NCBI GenBank assembly: GCA_963774895.1
Contig: CAVZGN010000002.1
Location: forward strand, 124,001 to 188,000
Length of the DNA stretch: 64,000 nt
Origin: REEB76 sp963774895
Lineage (GTDB): Bacteria; Pseudomonadota; Gammaproteobacteria; Natronospirales; REEB76
Direction of reading: 5' to 3'
Shown here: in pieces, positions 36,918 through 43,989 of the stretch
Position numbering within the stretch: the stretch's first letter is position 1
How the letters are laid out: each line of letters begins with the position of its first letter
Translations under genes and position numbers: made by a program
Notes under the pieces: generated by a model
Told to the model about the DNA's origin: nothing
What the model saw: the letters and a program-made list of their open reading frames with translations, nothing else
Databases searched by the model: none

Positions 36918-37094
36918 TTAGTTACTAGCGGTACCTTTTTCATCACCGGCCTCAGTAGACGCGACTTCCAAACCTCGCCAAGATTGAAGTTTCTCGTCTG
37001 ACTTTATTTTTATTACTTGGCCATCATCCATAAGATATTGTTTTAAATGATATTTAATAGTGGTCATATCATGAAGAATCACCCTCTTGACCAT
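36918..37094 (-). CDS. Possible small protein (58 aa) divergent from the toxin gene
   Basis: An open frame of 58 codons, MVKRVILHDMTTIKYHLKQY to DEKGTASN, with sensible composition (charged, no rare-codon runs) and AT content like its neighbours. It starts 20 bp from the toxin gene in the opposite direction and would share its operator palindrome. There is no clear ribosome site, and no family is recognised. It may be an unexpressed frame. Confidence 0.35.
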   Translation of the reverse strand: MVKRVILHDMTTIKYHLKQYLMDDGQVIKIKSDEKLQSWRGLEVASTEAGDEKGTASN

Positions 37095-37096
37095 GT

Positions 37097-37114
37097 TATA
37101 TCTAGGTAGATATA
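37097..37114. promoter_or_regulatory. Perfect palindromic operator at the toxin start
   Basis: TATATCTA-GG-TAGATATA, eight-bp arms, directly abuts the GTG start of the toxin gene, so a bound repressor would also cover the toxin's ribosome site (AGG at 37104-37106). This is the position expected for autoregulation by the XRE antitoxin; the link is inference. Confidence 0.65.
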
Positions 37115-37513
37115 GTGTATAAGATTGCTTTACACGACGATGCCAAAGCGGATTTAAAAGCGATACTCGCTAAAGATGCGGTTGCTGCTCGCAAAATTAG
37201 TGCTGTACTTCAAGAAATTGAAGGTGACCAATCCTTACTCGATAGCCTTACTACGCACGATTATGGTCGGAATCACAGAGCACCTTTCAATGTAAGTAAA
37301 TGGCTAGAGTTCTGGAACAAGAATCAAGACATTTGGCGTCTAAAAATATGGGATCTTGAAGATAAAGGATTGAGGTATCGCATTGTTTACGCATATGTGC
37401 GTGGGAAGAAAGAGTACCGTGTTCTTGCTGTAGCACCACGGAGCGAAATTAATTATGACGATCCAAACAACACCCTCTCCAAGAGAATCCTTGCCGCCTA
37501 CGAGGAGCTTTGA
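37115..37513 (+). CDS. RelE/ParE-superfamily toxin-like protein
   Basis: A 132-aa protein with the RelE-type fold pattern: YKIALHDDAKADLKAI helix-strand start, then WRLKIWDLEDKGLRYRIVYAYVRGKKEYRVLAVAPR, where the basic residues on the last strands usually form the mRNA-cleavage site in this superfamily. It starts at GTG next to a palindrome. It overlaps the XRE gene by 59 bp in another frame. The order (toxin first, antitoxin second) is that of higBA-like systems. AT-rich, hence probably acquired. Toxicity is untested. Confidence 0.78.
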   Translation: MYKIALHDDAKADLKAILAKDAVAARKISAVLQEIEGDQSLLDSLTTHDYGRNHRAPFNVSKWLEFWNKNQDIWRLKIWDLEDKGLRYRIVYAYVRGKKEYRVLAVAPRSEINYDDPNNTLSKRILAAYEEL

Positions 37514-37970
37514 AACATTCGTGGCACCAAAGGGATCTGTAACACCTGTTGTCACACCAACTGCTGAAAGAGGAGCTTGCCTAGTATTCAATTATGACGA
37601 TTTTGCTAATCCTTCGGTTCCTATGCCTCCGAAGTACACGTCAATTACAGATTTTGTTAATGAACTGGAGAGCACTGAAGAAGGGCGCATCGGAATGCAA
37701 GATGCGCGTAAATGGATTGCGGATACTTTTCACTCAAAAGATGGAATAACGATTCGTATTATGCGTTTGAAAATGGGTTGGTCACAAATCCATCTAGCAG
37801 ACAGACTTGGAACTAGCCAATCGCATGTTGCGCGCATTGAACGTGGTACTGAGAACCTTTATATACAAACATGCAGACGACTTTGTGATGCATTTAACAT
37901 TGATATGAATACTTTAAATCAAGCATTAAAGAATCAGGAACAAGGCTTTATAAATAAGGTGAAGAGGTGA
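37455..37970 (+). CDS. XRE-family antitoxin/regulator
   Basis: A 171-aa protein with a C-terminal helix-turn-helix (about 100-155: MRLKMGWSQIHLADRLGTSQSHVARIERGTENL). The N-terminal about 95 residues have no motif I recognise and may neutralise the toxin. The long overlap with the toxin gene supports co-translation, though an internal start at MPPKYTS would remove it. Its stop overlaps the start of the next gene (GTGA). Probably binds the palindrome at the head of the operon. Confidence 0.8.
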   Translation: MTIQTTPSPRESLPPTRSFETFVAPKGSVTPVVTPTAERGACLVFNYDDFANPSVPMPPKYTSITDFVNELESTEEGRIGMQDARKWIADTFHSKDGITIRIMRLKMGWSQIHLADRLGTSQSHVARIERGTENLYIQTCRRLCDAFNIDMNTLNQALKNQEQGFINKVKR

Positions 37971-38401
37971 ATCCATACCTACATTCAATTTATTGCGATG
38001 ATGTGCGTCATGAAGTCAACGGTAAACTTTCATACATCGGCGTTTATAGTGGAAAGCTTTTGGTTCCATCAGTGCCAGTAATAGTACCTAAGCTGTGCGT
38101 TGCAATTACCGCGGTAACGCCAGCTAAAGAATCGTTTAAGAAATTTTCTATAAGAATTTTAAAGAATGATGAAAAGCTTATTGAGCAGGAAATCAGTCCT
38201 GATCAATTAAAGCAGGATGCCATTATTGACAAGAATTTACCGATGAGCGAGAAGTCAGAAAAAATCAAAACATTAAATTTCCTATTTCAGTTCTCTCCTT
38301 TTCTTATCGAATCGAATTTTGTATTACGGGTTAGGGCCAACACTGATCGAGGGGAGTTGCGAGCGCCCGCTTTAATTATTGCGCAAATACAAACGACATA
38401 G
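37967..38401 (+). CDS. DUF6941-like protein, third gene of the toxin-antitoxin operon
   Basis: A 144-aa protein beginning MNPYLHSIYCDDVRHEVNGKLSYIGVYSG, the opening pattern (C-D-D-[VI]-R-x-E-x-x-x-K-x-S-x-I-G-x-Y) that I associate with the DUF6941 family; the rest looks like an all-beta domain. The GTG start overlaps the antitoxin stop by 4 bp, so translation is coupled. The family is of unknown function. AT-rich like the two genes before it. The family assignment is from memory of the motif and moderately sure. Confidence 0.65.
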   Translation: MNPYLHSIYCDDVRHEVNGKLSYIGVYSGKLLVPSVPVIVPKLCVAITAVTPAKESFKKFSIRILKNDEKLIEQEISPDQLKQDAIIDKNLPMSEKSEKIKTLNFLFQFSPFLIESNFVLRVRANTDRGELRAPALIIAQIQTT

Positions 38402-38449
38402 TAATTGTGTAATCGTAGTTAGACTAAAAATCATTTGATAATCCACCCT

Positions 38450-38489
38450 GCGAATCTATCAATCCCGCATTCATAGACAATTCATCGCC
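38450..38489 (+). repeat. Leader of intact trxA (copy A of the dispersed repeat)
   Basis: CGAATCTATCAATCCCGC, then ATTCATAGAC and AATTCATCGCC, stand directly before the trxA ATG. Variants of this leader recur at 39288, 48330, 51660 and 53507, all in the same orientation. Confidence 0.75.
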
Positions 38490-38795
38490 ATGATTCAATT
38501 GGACTTCGACGAACAGGTGCTGCAATCCGAACTGCCGGTGCAGGTGGACTACTGGGCTGAGTGGTGCGCACCCTGCAAGGCCATGGCGCCGGTGCTGGAC
38601 GAGGTGGCGGAGGAATACCGCGAGCGTCTCAAGGTGGTGAAGGTGAACGTGGAGCAGGAGCCGCAGATCGCGCGCCAAAGGGGCGTACGCAGCCAGCCGA
38701 CCCTGATGCTGTTCAAGCACGGCTCGGTGGAAGCCCAGAAAGTCGGCGCACTCTCCAAGTCGCAGCTCAAAGCCTTTATCGAATTGAATCTTTAA
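38490..38795 (+). CDS. trxA: Thioredoxin
   Basis: A 101-aa thioredoxin, a general disulfide reductant. The active site is W25-C26-A-P-C29-K (CAPC instead of the usual CGPC) and the cis-Pro is P70 (SQPTLMLF). It is complete and of normal length. CAPC variants are seen in accessory thioredoxins. Its 5' half, 3' half or leader recurs as five broken copies downstream, so this is the intact member of a locally dispersed family. Confidence 0.9.
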   Translation: MIQLDFDEQVLQSELPVQVDYWAEWCAPCKAMAPVLDEVAEEYRERLKVVKVNVEQEPQIARQRGVRSQPTLMLFKHGSVEAQKVGALSKSQLKAFIELNL

Positions 38796-38925
38796 GAGGC
38801 TGGATGGATATATGCCAGGAATTGCCTGCTAGCGGTGAGAAGTTTCCGTAGTAAGAGTAGGTTGGGCTGACTAAGAAAGCCCAACGAAGAGGCTCTCATA
38901 TATCTAACAGCGATAGCCATCATTT

Positions 38926-39258
38926 ATGAATTTAACTACAAATCTGCTACTCCACATATTATTTGCCTTATTAGTCCAGTATTCACCCTCATGGGTTTAT
39001 TACGATGCTACCAAGCATAAGATCGGCAAAATTCCTGGCAGAAACGGACTATTCAACAACAGCGCGGGTATGTGGGCCAGTTGTACGATACTGTTTTGGA
39101 TATTCGTCTTACCTGCCTATATTTTAAAACGCCAGAATTTAATCGCCTTAGCAGCTGACTACCCTGTAACGATAAAAGGTCGTGAACTGAAGCTAGCCAT
39201 ATTTATCATCATCGGGACATTATTACTTGTGGTTTTTGGTTTAGGAGAATTAGCATAA
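38926..39258 (+). CDS. Small membrane protein of unknown function
   Basis: A 110-aa protein with three likely transmembrane helices (about 5-25, 50-68, 88-107) and a loop YYDATKHKIGKIPGRNGLFNNSAGMW that is the most distinctive part. I do not recognise the family. AT-rich and located between the intact trxA and its first broken copy, so it looks like an inserted accessory gene. Confidence 0.6.
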   Translation: MNLTTNLLLHILFALLVQYSPSWVYYDATKHKIGKIPGRNGLFNNSAGMWASCTILFWIFVLPAYILKRQNLIALAADYPVTIKGRELKLAIFIIIGTLLLVVFGLGELA

Positions 39259-39287
39259 AGTAACTAAGTTGTCAGTACACTATAAAC

Positions 39288-39450
39288 GCGAATTTATTAA
39301 TCCCTCGTTCAAAGGTCATTCTTCGCTACGCATCAATTGACAACGACGCACAGGTGCTGCAATCGGAGTTGCCGGTGCTGGTGGATTACTGGGCCGAGTG
39401 GTGTAATAAAGGCGTCAGAGCGAATATCTGGATTCCTGCCCCGCTAGGTC
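39288..39450 (+). pseudogene. trxA fragment, copy B (leader plus 5' half)
   Basis: The leader (CGAATTTATTAATCCCTC), a lost/shifted start region and then codons matching trxA up to the first active-site Cys (...GGGCCGAGTGGTGT, W-A-E-W-C). Homology stops at 39404; the next bases, AATAAAGGCGTCAGAGCG, match the head of the repeats at 48292 and 53469. So one unit breaks off and another begins. Single-base gaps put the coding part out of frame. Confidence 0.8.
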
Positions 39451-39494
39451 GAGCTTTTTTTTGAATCAATTCCACGCCATGCATAGGAGGTCCC

Positions 39495-39860
39495 ATGAGC
39501 ACGAACAACACCTATCTCGCCGTTTTTCTTGACCGCAAGACTAGCCCACAAATGCTTGCGTGGAACGCGCTGCCCGAAAAGGAACGGCACACAAAAGAAC
39601 AACTGGGTATCGCTGCCTGGAGGGCATGGGTTGAGAAGCATCACGCCGTGATTGTTGAGACCGGAGGCCCCTTAGGGAAAACTAAGAAGGTTTCACAAGC
39701 TGGGATCGAAGATATCAGCAATGACATCGGCGCCTTTACGGTGGTGCGTGCGGATTCGCACGAAGCTGCCGCCAAGTTGTTTGAAAAGCACTCGCACTTC
39801 ACGATCTTTCCAGGCGAGTCCATCGAAATCATGCCGGTATTGCCGATACCAGGCGCTTGA
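39495..39860 (+). CDS. YCII-related protein
   Basis: A 121-aa protein with the dimeric ferredoxin-like fold pattern of YCII/DGPF-type proteins: YLAVFLDRK, then HHAVIVETGGPLGKTKKV and HEAAAKLFEKHSHFTIFPGESIEIMPVL. Members are small, often cytosolic and of mostly unknown function. A good AGGAGG stands seven bases before the ATG. It has no obvious operon partner. Confidence 0.72.
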   Translation: MSTNNTYLAVFLDRKTSPQMLAWNALPEKERHTKEQLGIAAWRAWVEKHHAVIVETGGPLGKTKKVSQAGIEDISNDIGAFTVVRADSHEAAAKLFEKHSHFTIFPGESIEIMPVLPIPGA

Positions 39861-40002
39861 AAGGTAATTCATCGCTATGCAGCTTTGTAGACAATCTCCC
39901 GGCACTGATTTTAAACTCAGGGCACGCTCTTCAGCCAGGCGATCTCAGTCACCTCAATTGTGAGAATGTCCCAAGTAAATTTAACACCATGAGGATTCAT
40001 TC

Positions 40003-40431
40003 ATGAACATCATTCGCCGTGGATCAGCCGTTTGGAAAGGTGGTATCAAGGATGGCAAGGGCGCAATTTCAACGCAGAGTGGCGCACTCAAGGCCTACCC
40101 CTACAGCTTTGGCAGCCGCTTCGAGGGCGTCGCGGGTACCAATCCGGAAGAGCTTATCGCAGCGGGGCACGCCGCTTGTTTTACCATGGCGTTGACCCTG
40201 ATGCTCGGCGAGGCAGGATTTACTGTCGAACAATTGGATACACAAGCGGCTGTCACACTTCAGAAAGGAACGGACGGTTACTCAATACCTTCGATACACC
40301 TGGCTCTCAAGGCCAAGGTCCCCGGCGCGGACGAGCAAACTTTCCAGGCACTGGCGGCAAAAGCCAAGGCGGGGTGCCCCGTTTCGAAACTGCTGAAGGC
40401 GGATATTACTTTGGACGCGCAGCTCGTCTAG
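40003..40431 (+). CDS. OsmC-family peroxide reductase
   Basis: A 142-aa OsmC protein that detoxifies organic hydroperoxides. The two redox Cys are present: C59 in AAGHAACFTMAL and C125 in AGCPVSKLL, with the N-terminal RRGSAVWKGGIKDGKG and TNPEELIAAGHA of the OsmC subgroup. The length is normal. Preceded by AGGA. Likely cytoplasmic. Confidence 0.92.
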   Translation: MNIIRRGSAVWKGGIKDGKGAISTQSGALKAYPYSFGSRFEGVAGTNPEELIAAGHAACFTMALTLMLGEAGFTVEQLDTQAAVTLQKGTDGYSIPSIHLALKAKVPGADEQTFQALAAKAKAGCPVSKLLKADITLDAQLV

Positions 40432-40492
40432 CGAAGTACATAAGCAGGGCATTCCCACGCCGGCATCTATTTGGATGTAGGCTAGAGCGCCT

Positions 40493-41638
40493 ATGTCGTC
40501 CCAGCCGCAATTCGCAGATATGGAGCCACCCTCGCTACGGGTGGAACGCACCGCGGACGGATTTATCACCGTAAAGCTCACCGGGCACTGGACCTTGCGC
40601 GGCGTCGCCCAGCATGCGCATCGGTTACAAAGCGAATTGCGCGAATACACCTCCAATCCGGACGTGCACTGGAACCTCAACACCATAGCCGCGCTGGACA
40701 GCGTTGGCGCTTTTGTCCTGTGGCGCGCCAACGAGGGCCGCCGGCCCCAGCACCTGGTGGTGCGCCCCGAGCATGTGCCGCTGTTCCGCCGCTGGGCGGA
40801 TCGGCAAGTGCCCCAGGAGCCGGCGAAGAAATCCACACATCTCGACTTAGTAGATTCAGCCGCGCGCATTGGCCGCCTGGCGATGGAACATGTCCGTGGC
40901 TTTGTGAGCCTGCTCGGACAGTTCGTGCTGGACGGCCTGTGGCTGCTGCGTCATCCCGGGTCCACTCCCTGGCGCGACATCTCCGCGACCATTTATCAAG
41001 CCGGGGTCAAGGCCCTGGGCATCACCGCGCTCGTGAGTTTTCTCATCGGCGTGGTGGTGAGTTATCTGTCGTCGCTGGAATTGAAGAGTTATGGAGCCGG
41101 CAATTTCATCATCGTGATTGTAGGCATCGGTATCCTGCGCGAACTCGGGCCAATGCTGACCGCAGTGCTGGTGGCGGGGCGCTCGGGATCCGCCATGGCG
41201 GCGCAACTGGGTGTGATGCGCGTCACCCAGGAGCTGGATGCCCTGTCGGCCATGGGCGTTTCCCAGAGCCTGCGGTTGGTACTGCCTAAAATCGTGGCGT
41301 TGCTCGTGGTCATGCCCCTGCTGGTGGTGTGGAGCGATTTGACCGCGATGTTCGGCGCCATGTTGGCCGCCCGCGCCACTTTAGGCATCGGTTTGTGGCG
41401 GTTCGTAGATGTTTTCCCGCACGCCGTACCACTGGCGAATTTCTGGCTGGGCGTGGGTAAGGGCGCGGTGTTCGGGGCGCTGGTGGCGTTGGTCGCCTGC
41501 CATTATGGCTTGCGCATCAAGCCCGATACGGAAAGCCTGGCGGTCGAAACCACCAGCGCCGTGGTGAGCGCCATCACCCTGGCTATAATTGCCGATGCTC
41601 TGTTTGCCATCGTATTCCGGAATGTGGGATTGCCATGA
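40493..41638 (+). CDS. mlaE: MlaE-type ABC permease with N-terminal STAS domain
   Basis: A 381-aa inner-membrane permease of a phospholipid (MCE) transporter. Residues 1-100 form a STAS-like domain (VKLTGHWTLRGV, NTIAALDSVGAFVL) that in E. coli is the separate MlaB subunit; the rest is the MlaE permease with GRSGSAMAAQLGVMRVTQELDALSAMG, the family hallmark. It overlaps mlaF by 4 bp. The STAS-permease fusion is common outside Enterobacteria. Confidence 0.9.
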   Translation: MSSQPQFADMEPPSLRVERTADGFITVKLTGHWTLRGVAQHAHRLQSELREYTSNPDVHWNLNTIAALDSVGAFVLWRANEGRRPQHLVVRPEHVPLFRRWADRQVPQEPAKKSTHLDLVDSAARIGRLAMEHVRGFVSLLGQFVLDGLWLLRHPGSTPWRDISATIYQAGVKALGITALVSFLIGVVVSYLSSLELKSYGAGNFIIVIVGIGILRELGPMLTAVLVAGRSGSAMAAQLGVMRVTQELDALSAMGVSQSLRLVLPKIVALLVVMPLLVVWSDLTAMFGAMLAARATLGIGLWRFVDVFPHAVPLANFWLGVGKGAVFGALVALVACHYGLRIKPDTESLAVETTSAVVSAITLAIIADALFAIVFRNVGLP

Positions 41639-42417
41639 GTGACGAGTCGGTCGTGCGCCTGGAGAAGGTGGGTACGCGTTTAGGCGAACAGCTGATCCAT
41701 CGGGATGTCAGTCTGAGCGTGAAACGCGGCCAGATCCTGGGCGTGGTGGGCAAGTCCGGCAGCGGCAAGACCACGCTGCTGCGCGAGATGGTTGGGTTAC
41801 AAGCGCCCAGCGAAGGGCATGTGTATCTGTTCGGACAGCGCCTGGACCGGTTGAACTCCGCGCAGTTGGCGGCCCTGCATCAGCGCTGCGGCATCCTGTT
41901 CCAGGGCGGGGCTTTGTTCAGCGCCTTCAATGTATTCGACAACATCGCATTTCCCCTGCGTGAATCGCATTTCGTGGACGAAAGCCTGGTGCGCCAGCTG
42001 GTGTGCATGAAGCTCGGGATGGTGGGCTTGGACCGGGATGCGGCACTGCGGCTGCCGGCGGAATTGTCCGGCGGCATGGTAAAGCGCGCGGCACTGGCAC
42101 GCGCCCTGGCGCTCGAGCCGGAACTGTTGGTGCTAGACGAGCCCACCTCCGGGCTGGATCCGCTGGCCAGCGAGGATTTCATCAAGCTGCTTTCGACCCT
42201 GCATCAGGAGTTAGGCTTCACGCTGGTGATGGTGACCCATGATCTGGATGTGATGCGCGATCTCTGCCAGCTGCTGGCGGTGCTCGCCGATGGACGTCTG
42301 CTGGCCTATGGTTCCACCGCCGCGGTGCGCGGGTCCGAAGAACCGCTGGTGCGCGAATTTTTCCACGGCGAATATGCCGAGCGGGTGTTCGCCAACGCAC
42401 CGGTGGCAGCCGCATGA
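41635..42417 (+). CDS. mlaF: MlaF-type ABC ATPase
   Basis: A 260-aa ATPase of the MCE transporter. Walker A is GKSGSGKTT (39-47), the signature is LSGGMVKRAALARAL, and Walker B LLVLDEPTSGLD, the switch His being in MVTHDLD. The LSGGM signature and FQGGALFSAFNVFDN are characteristic of MlaF rather than other ABC ATPases. The 4-bp ATGA overlaps on both sides show a tight operon. Confidence 0.92.
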   Translation: MSDESVVRLEKVGTRLGEQLIHRDVSLSVKRGQILGVVGKSGSGKTTLLREMVGLQAPSEGHVYLFGQRLDRLNSAQLAALHQRCGILFQGGALFSAFNVFDNIAFPLRESHFVDESLVRQLVCMKLGMVGLDRDAALRLPAELSGGMVKRAALARALALEPELLVLDEPTSGLDPLASEDFIKLLSTLHQELGFTLVMVTHDLDVMRDLCQLLAVLADGRLLAYGSTAAVRGSEEPLVREFFHGEYAERVFANAPVAAA

Positions 42418-43295
42418 ACAACCGCGCCTATGCGCTGCTAACCGGGCTATTCGTGCTGCTGCTGGCGGCGGCGATTGTCATTGCCGGCGTGTGGATGAGC
42501 GGTTCACACCTCCAAACCCGGCCCTATATCGTCGTGACTACCGGCAACGTGGCCGGATTGCAGCCGCAGTCGGTAGTGTATTTTCGCGGCATGGCCGCCG
42601 GTACGGTGGATAAAATCCGCATTGATCCGACGGATACGCGCAATATTCTTATATATGTGGATATCGACCAAAATATTCCGATAACGCACGCCACTTACGC
42701 GACCTTGAAGTTGCAAGGCATTACCGGTTTATCCCAGCTGGCGCTGGATAATTCACCGGGCCCGCTGGCCATGCAGCCGCTGGCCAGCAGCAGCCAGTCG
42801 CCGGCCCGCATACCGATGCAGCCCTCGCTGCTCGACAAGCTGGGCAGTTCCGGAGTGCAGCTCGCGGGACAACTGGATCAATTGGCTGCCTCGCTCAACC
42901 AACTGCTGAATACCGGCAACCGCAAGCACATCCAGCAACTGCTGGCCCAGGCCGACGCCGCCACCGCCATGCTGCTGAAATTGGAAAACGACCTGGACGC
43001 GACCGCACGTCTACTGCCGGCTCTCGATGCCCACACTGAAAATACCCTGGCGGATGTCGAGCGTGCCGCGGATAAAGTTAGCAGACTCAGTGACCATCTC
43101 GATCGCCTGACAATTACGGGTACTGACCACACCTTGCCGCAGCTTGACGCGGCACTCAACCAGATCAGCCAGGCGGCCTCCGATATGCACCGGCTGGCTG
43201 ACAGTCTGCGGCATGATCCGCAGCAATTGCTGCTTGGACCCGCACATCCTGCACCGGGACCGGGTGAGCCAGGCTACAAGGAGCCCCAGAAATGA
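42414..43295 (+). CDS. MCE-domain periplasmic lipid-binding subunit (MlaD/PqiB-like)
   Basis: A 293-aa protein with one N-terminal transmembrane helix (LLTGLFVLLLAAAIVIAGVWM), one MCE domain (about 35-115: YIVVTTGNVAGLQPQSVVYFRGMAAGTV) and a long helical C-terminal part. MCE subunits form hexameric rings that carry phospholipids across the periplasm. The long C-terminal extension resembles the mammalian-cell-entry proteins of actinobacteria and the Pseudomonas Ttg2C relatives. Third gene of the operon. Confidence 0.88.
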   Translation: MNNRAYALLTGLFVLLLAAAIVIAGVWMSGSHLQTRPYIVVTTGNVAGLQPQSVVYFRGMAAGTVDKIRIDPTDTRNILIYVDIDQNIPITHATYATLKLQGITGLSQLALDNSPGPLAMQPLASSSQSPARIPMQPSLLDKLGSSGVQLAGQLDQLAASLNQLLNTGNRKHIQQLLAQADAATAMLLKLENDLDATARLLPALDAHTENTLADVERAADKVSRLSDHLDRLTITGTDHTLPQLDAALNQISQAASDMHRLADSLRHDPQQLLLGPAHPAPGPGEPGYKEPQK

Positions 43296-43882
43296 GGCAT
43301 ATCGTTGGTATGCCTGCGATTGGTGTTGCCGTGTGCCTGACCGCCGCGTGCAGTCTATGGCCTGCCCAGCCGCCTCGCGCCCAAGTGCATGATTTCGGTC
43401 CTTTACCCGCTGTCGATCACAATGCGGGTTCAAGCTTACAGGTGGATGCAGTCATCGCACCGACCTGGCTTTCGAGTGACGCCATCCATTATCGACTTTT
43501 GTATAACGATCCCACTGCGCTTAGACAGTATGCCGACCATCGTTGGGCGGCGCCGCCTGCGGATTTACTGGCGGCGCGTCTGGGGTATCTGTTGCCGCCA
43601 CAGTCGGTAGCCGATGGCGGCATTCATAATGTTTACATGTTGAGCGCCAACCTGCTTGAATTCGAACAGGACTTCAGCAGCGCGCGCGGCGCCTCTGTGC
43701 GTCTTATCCTGGAGATCTCACTGAGGCGCGTGGGTGACGGACAAATTATCGCGCAACACCGGTTTGTCATGACACAGCCTGCGACTCCCGACGTGCAGGG
43801 CGCCATCAACGCTCTGGCGCATCTGGCCGACGCGGCGGCGGCGTCGGCGGTTGCATGGGCGCGAACTCAGGTACGTGAGTGA
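43292..43882 (+). CDS. PqiC/ABC_trans_aux lipoprotein
   Basis: A 196-aa outer-membrane lipoprotein. The lipobox is L16-T-A-A-C20, then the auxiliary-component domain (DUF330/PqiC) with FGPLPA, VDAVIAPTWLSSDAIHYRL and YNDPTALRQYADHRW. It is the last gene of the mlaE-mlaF-MCE-pqiC operon, joined by a 4-bp overlap. It replaces MlaA/MlaC, so the system is closer to the Pqi/Mce type than to E. coli Mla. Confidence 0.87.
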   Translation: MRHIVGMPAIGVAVCLTAACSLWPAQPPRAQVHDFGPLPAVDHNAGSSLQVDAVIAPTWLSSDAIHYRLLYNDPTALRQYADHRWAAPPADLLAARLGYLLPPQSVADGGIHNVYMLSANLLEFEQDFSSARGASVRLILEISLRRVGDGQIIAQHRFVMTQPATPDVQGAINALAHLADAAAASAVAWARTQVRE

Positions 43883-43890
43883 ATGGGAGC

Positions 43891-43964
43891 GCCTGCCAGC
43901 CTTACTGATATCTTCAAACACATGCCAGCAATAGGCGCCCCATCCCGACGCCGTCCGTGCGACC
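43891..43964 (-). pseudogene. Remnant of an MFS_3-type transporter C-terminal domain
   Basis: About 74 bp that on the minus strand encode R-R-D-G...W-H-V-F-E-D-I-S-K-A-G-R, nearly the same as the segment of the intact transporter at 62079-62150 (DGAYSWYVFEDISKAGR). There is a one-base insertion in the CCCC run that breaks the frame. Nothing of the remainder of the gene is present; what follows is the emrB-like gene. Confidence 0.75.
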
Positions 43965-43989
43965 GACGATAAAACTTGTTTTAAAGCTG

